Source: Spirochaetota bacterium (GTDB lineage Bacteria; Spirochaetota; Spirochaetia; DTKZ01). Taken from it: 13,885 nucleotides of DNA. Made by a program: the position numbers and the translations under genes. Below the pieces are notes generated by a model. That model was not told where the DNA came from and did not search any database. It saw only the letters and a list, made by a program, of their open reading frames with translations. Positions 12,827 to 13,885 of the stretch are shown here, in pieces. The stretch spans positions 1 through 13,885 of the forward strand of contig JAKQWJ010000336.1 in NCBI GenBank assembly GCA_029562045.1. Direction: 5' to 3'. The stretch's first letter is position 1. Each line of letters begins with the position of its first letter.

Positions 12827-13848
12827 CGTTTCCGGCCCTCCAGAACCGCTATGGTATCTTCGTAGAACCTCAGCCGCACCCTGTCGCCCTCAGTGGGGTG
12901 GGTGTCCCCGCCGCGGTCGATGGAGACCACCTGAAGGTTCTCCCCGCCGCAGTGGACCACATACTCGATCTTCTCCCCCAGGAAGGTGCGGGAGACCACC
13001 CGCCCCTCCGGGCCTTCACTGCCCCGAGACCTTTCCTGGTCCCGGGACCTTTCCTGGTCCCGGGACCTTTCCAGGTCCAGGGATTCGGGACGCAGGACCA
13101 GCCGGACCGGGTCGCCCGGGGCGGGGCGGAAGGACGGGTTTCTCAGCCTCAGCCGGGTCCCCAGGACTTCCACCTCAAGCTTCCCGTCGTGCACCGCCGT
13201 CACCCGGGCGTCCAGCATGTTGACCCGCCCGATGAACTGGGCCACGAAGGAATCCGCGGGCCGGTGGTACAGGTCCTCCGCCGTCCCGTCCTGCACCAGC
13301 CGCCCCTGGTTCATCACGCAGATCCGGTCCGAGACCGCCATGGCCTCCTCCTGGTCGTGGGTGACGTAGATGGTGGTGATGGAGAGCCGCCGCTGGAGCT
13401 GGTGGATATCCATCCGCATCTGGATCCGGAGTTTGGCGTCCAGATTGGAGAGGGGCTCGTCGAACAGAAGGACCCGGGGCTTGATGACGATGGACCGGGC
13501 CAGGGCCACCCTCTGCTGCTCCCCCCCGGACATCTGGGCGGGGAACTGCCGGTCGAAACCGGAGAGACCCACCAGCTCCAGCACCTCCCCCACCTCGCGG
13601 CGGATTCCGGCGTCGGGCATTCCCCGCACCTGCAGGCCGTAGGCCACGTTCTCGAAAACCGACAGATGGGGAAAGAGGGCGTAATTCTGGAAGACGAAAC
13701 CGATGTTTCTTCTGTTGGCGGACAGGCGGGTCACGTCCGCATCACCGATCCGGATGCTGCCGGTGTCGGGGGTCTCGAAACCCGCGATCATCCGCAGGGT
13801 GGTGGTCTTGCCGCAGCCCGAGGGCCCCAGAAGGGTGAGGAACTCCCC
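12823..13848 (-). CDS. ABC transporter ATP-binding subunit, PotA/FbpC/UgpC type (5' end missing)
   Basis: This is the ATPase subunit of an importer for a small solute such as polyamine, iron or sugar phosphate. Present are Walker A GPSGCGKTTT, Q-loop VFQNYALFPH, signature MSGGEQQRVA (about 13500-13533), Walker B LLFDEP with D-loop SNLDAK (about 13434-13475), the switch histidine in YVTHDQEEA, and a C-terminal TOBE-type regulatory region (FIGRVNMLDARV, LVLRPESLDL, VVSRTFLGEKIEYVV). FIGRVN and the TOBE layout resemble PotA, but the permeases and binding protein are outside the window, so I give no symbol. The true start is absent: upstream of GEFLTLLG the reading enters 13848-13885, an inverted copy of the Walker A coding DNA, so the possible GTG start at 13869 is spurious. 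A three-unit 18-base tandem repeat interrupts the TOBE region. The stop overlaps the next gene by four bases. Confidence 0.88.
   Translation of the reverse strand, partial: GEFLTLLGPSGCGKTTTLRMIAGFETPDTGSIRIGDADVTRLSANRRNIGFVFQNYALFPHLSVFENVAYGLQVRGMPDAGIRREVGEVLELVGLSGFDRQFPAQMSGGEQQRVALARSIVIKPRVLLFDEPLSNLDAKLRIQMRMDIHQLQRRLSITTIYVTHDQEEAMAVSDRICVMNQGRLVQDGTAEDLYHRPADSFVAQFIGRVNMLDARVTAVHDGKLEVEVLGTRLRLRNPSFRPAPGDPVRLVLRPESLDLERSRDQERSRDQERSRGSEGPEGRVVSRTFLGEKIEYVVHCGGENLQVVSIDRGGDTHPTEGDRVRLRFYEDTIAVLEGRKR
13028..13081. repeat. 18-base tandem repeat, three units, inside the ABC ATPase gene
   Basis: The unit GACCTTTCCTGGTCCCGG occurs at 13028-13045 and identically at 13046-13063; a third copy at 13064-13081 differs at two positions. 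Being a multiple of three, it adds a repeated six-residue ERSRDQ block in the protein, in the linker between the two halves of the TOBE region. The unit junctions create the 12-base palindrome GGTCCCGGGACC. Confidence 0.9.
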
Positions 13849-13885
13849 GGGCTGCGGCAAGACCACCACCCTGCGGATGATCGCG
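13783..13885. repeat. 38-base perfect inverted repeat reaching the window end (likely fold-back artefact)
   Basis: Bases 13848-13885 are the exact reverse complement of 13783-13820, with 27 bases between the arms. The left arm is genuine coding DNA for the Walker A region of the ABC ATPase. The right arm replaces the expected N-terminal coding sequence. The repeat stops exactly at the end of the sequence. That pattern is typical of a contig that folded back on itself in assembly, or of a chimeric inverted read, more than of biology. Confidence 0.9.

Noticed and set aside
13849..13869. GTG at 13867-13869 as the start of the ABC ATPase
   Set aside because: It lies within the inverted copy at the window end, so its residues come from reverse-complemented Walker A DNA.

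Overview
The window is GC-rich DNA (mostly G or C at third codon positions) that looks like part of a spirochaete chromosome. The strongest pointer is a 976-residue protein at 5369-8299. It has an acidic cytoplasmic N-terminus, one membrane span and a long tetratricopeptide-repeat (TPR) C-terminal half, as expected of the spirochaete periplasmic flagellar collar protein FlcA. A family of HExxH proteins that I associate with Treponema-like genomes (1-1572) fits the same assignment. I saw no tRNA, rRNA, CRISPR array, insertion sequence or phage gene. Gene density is high, and the longest gap between genes is about 180 bases.

Layout. (1) 1-1572, plus strand: 3' part of a putative zinc-dependent HExxH protein whose reading frame is broken by two apparent one-base insertions near 381 and 413. 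(2) 1661-2572, plus strand: a TIM-barrel sugar phosphate isomerase/epimerase-like enzyme. (3) A hairpin at 2581-2615 ends transcription between convergent genes. (4) 2674-5307, minus strand: a two-gene unit, with a small secreted protein carrying two glycogen-binding-like (CBM48/E-set) modules followed after 9 bases by a long-chain acyl-CoA synthetase. (5) 5308-5368: a 61-base divergent region with a good extended -10 promoter for flcA. (6) 5369-9986, plus strand: flcA, a DUF432-like protein and a MscS-type mechanosensitive channel, closely packed and probably one operon. (7) 9987-10163: convergent spacer with GC-rich hairpins. (8) 10164-13885, minus strand, read right to left: a PotA/FbpC-type ABC transporter ATPase cut by the window end, a coupled small exported protein, an EamA-family transporter, and then ilvE behind its own near-consensus promoter.

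How the genes may work together. The flcA / DUF432 / MscS group is the most interesting. It places a structural part of the periplasmic flagellar motor beside a tension-gated inner-membrane channel and the protein family that I recall commonly accompanies such channels. The EamA-ilvE pair could link branched-chain amino acid metabolism with small-molecule transport. The ABC ATPase has lost its neighbours at the window edge, so its substrate is unknown.

Sequence quality. The last 38 bases (13848-13885) are an exact reverse-complement copy of 13783-13820, inside the Walker A coding region. The window end is therefore probably a fold-back assembly or amplification artefact, and the apparent start of the ABC gene should not be trusted. 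The two frameshifts near the other end both fall in G/C homopolymer runs and may likewise be sequence errors.
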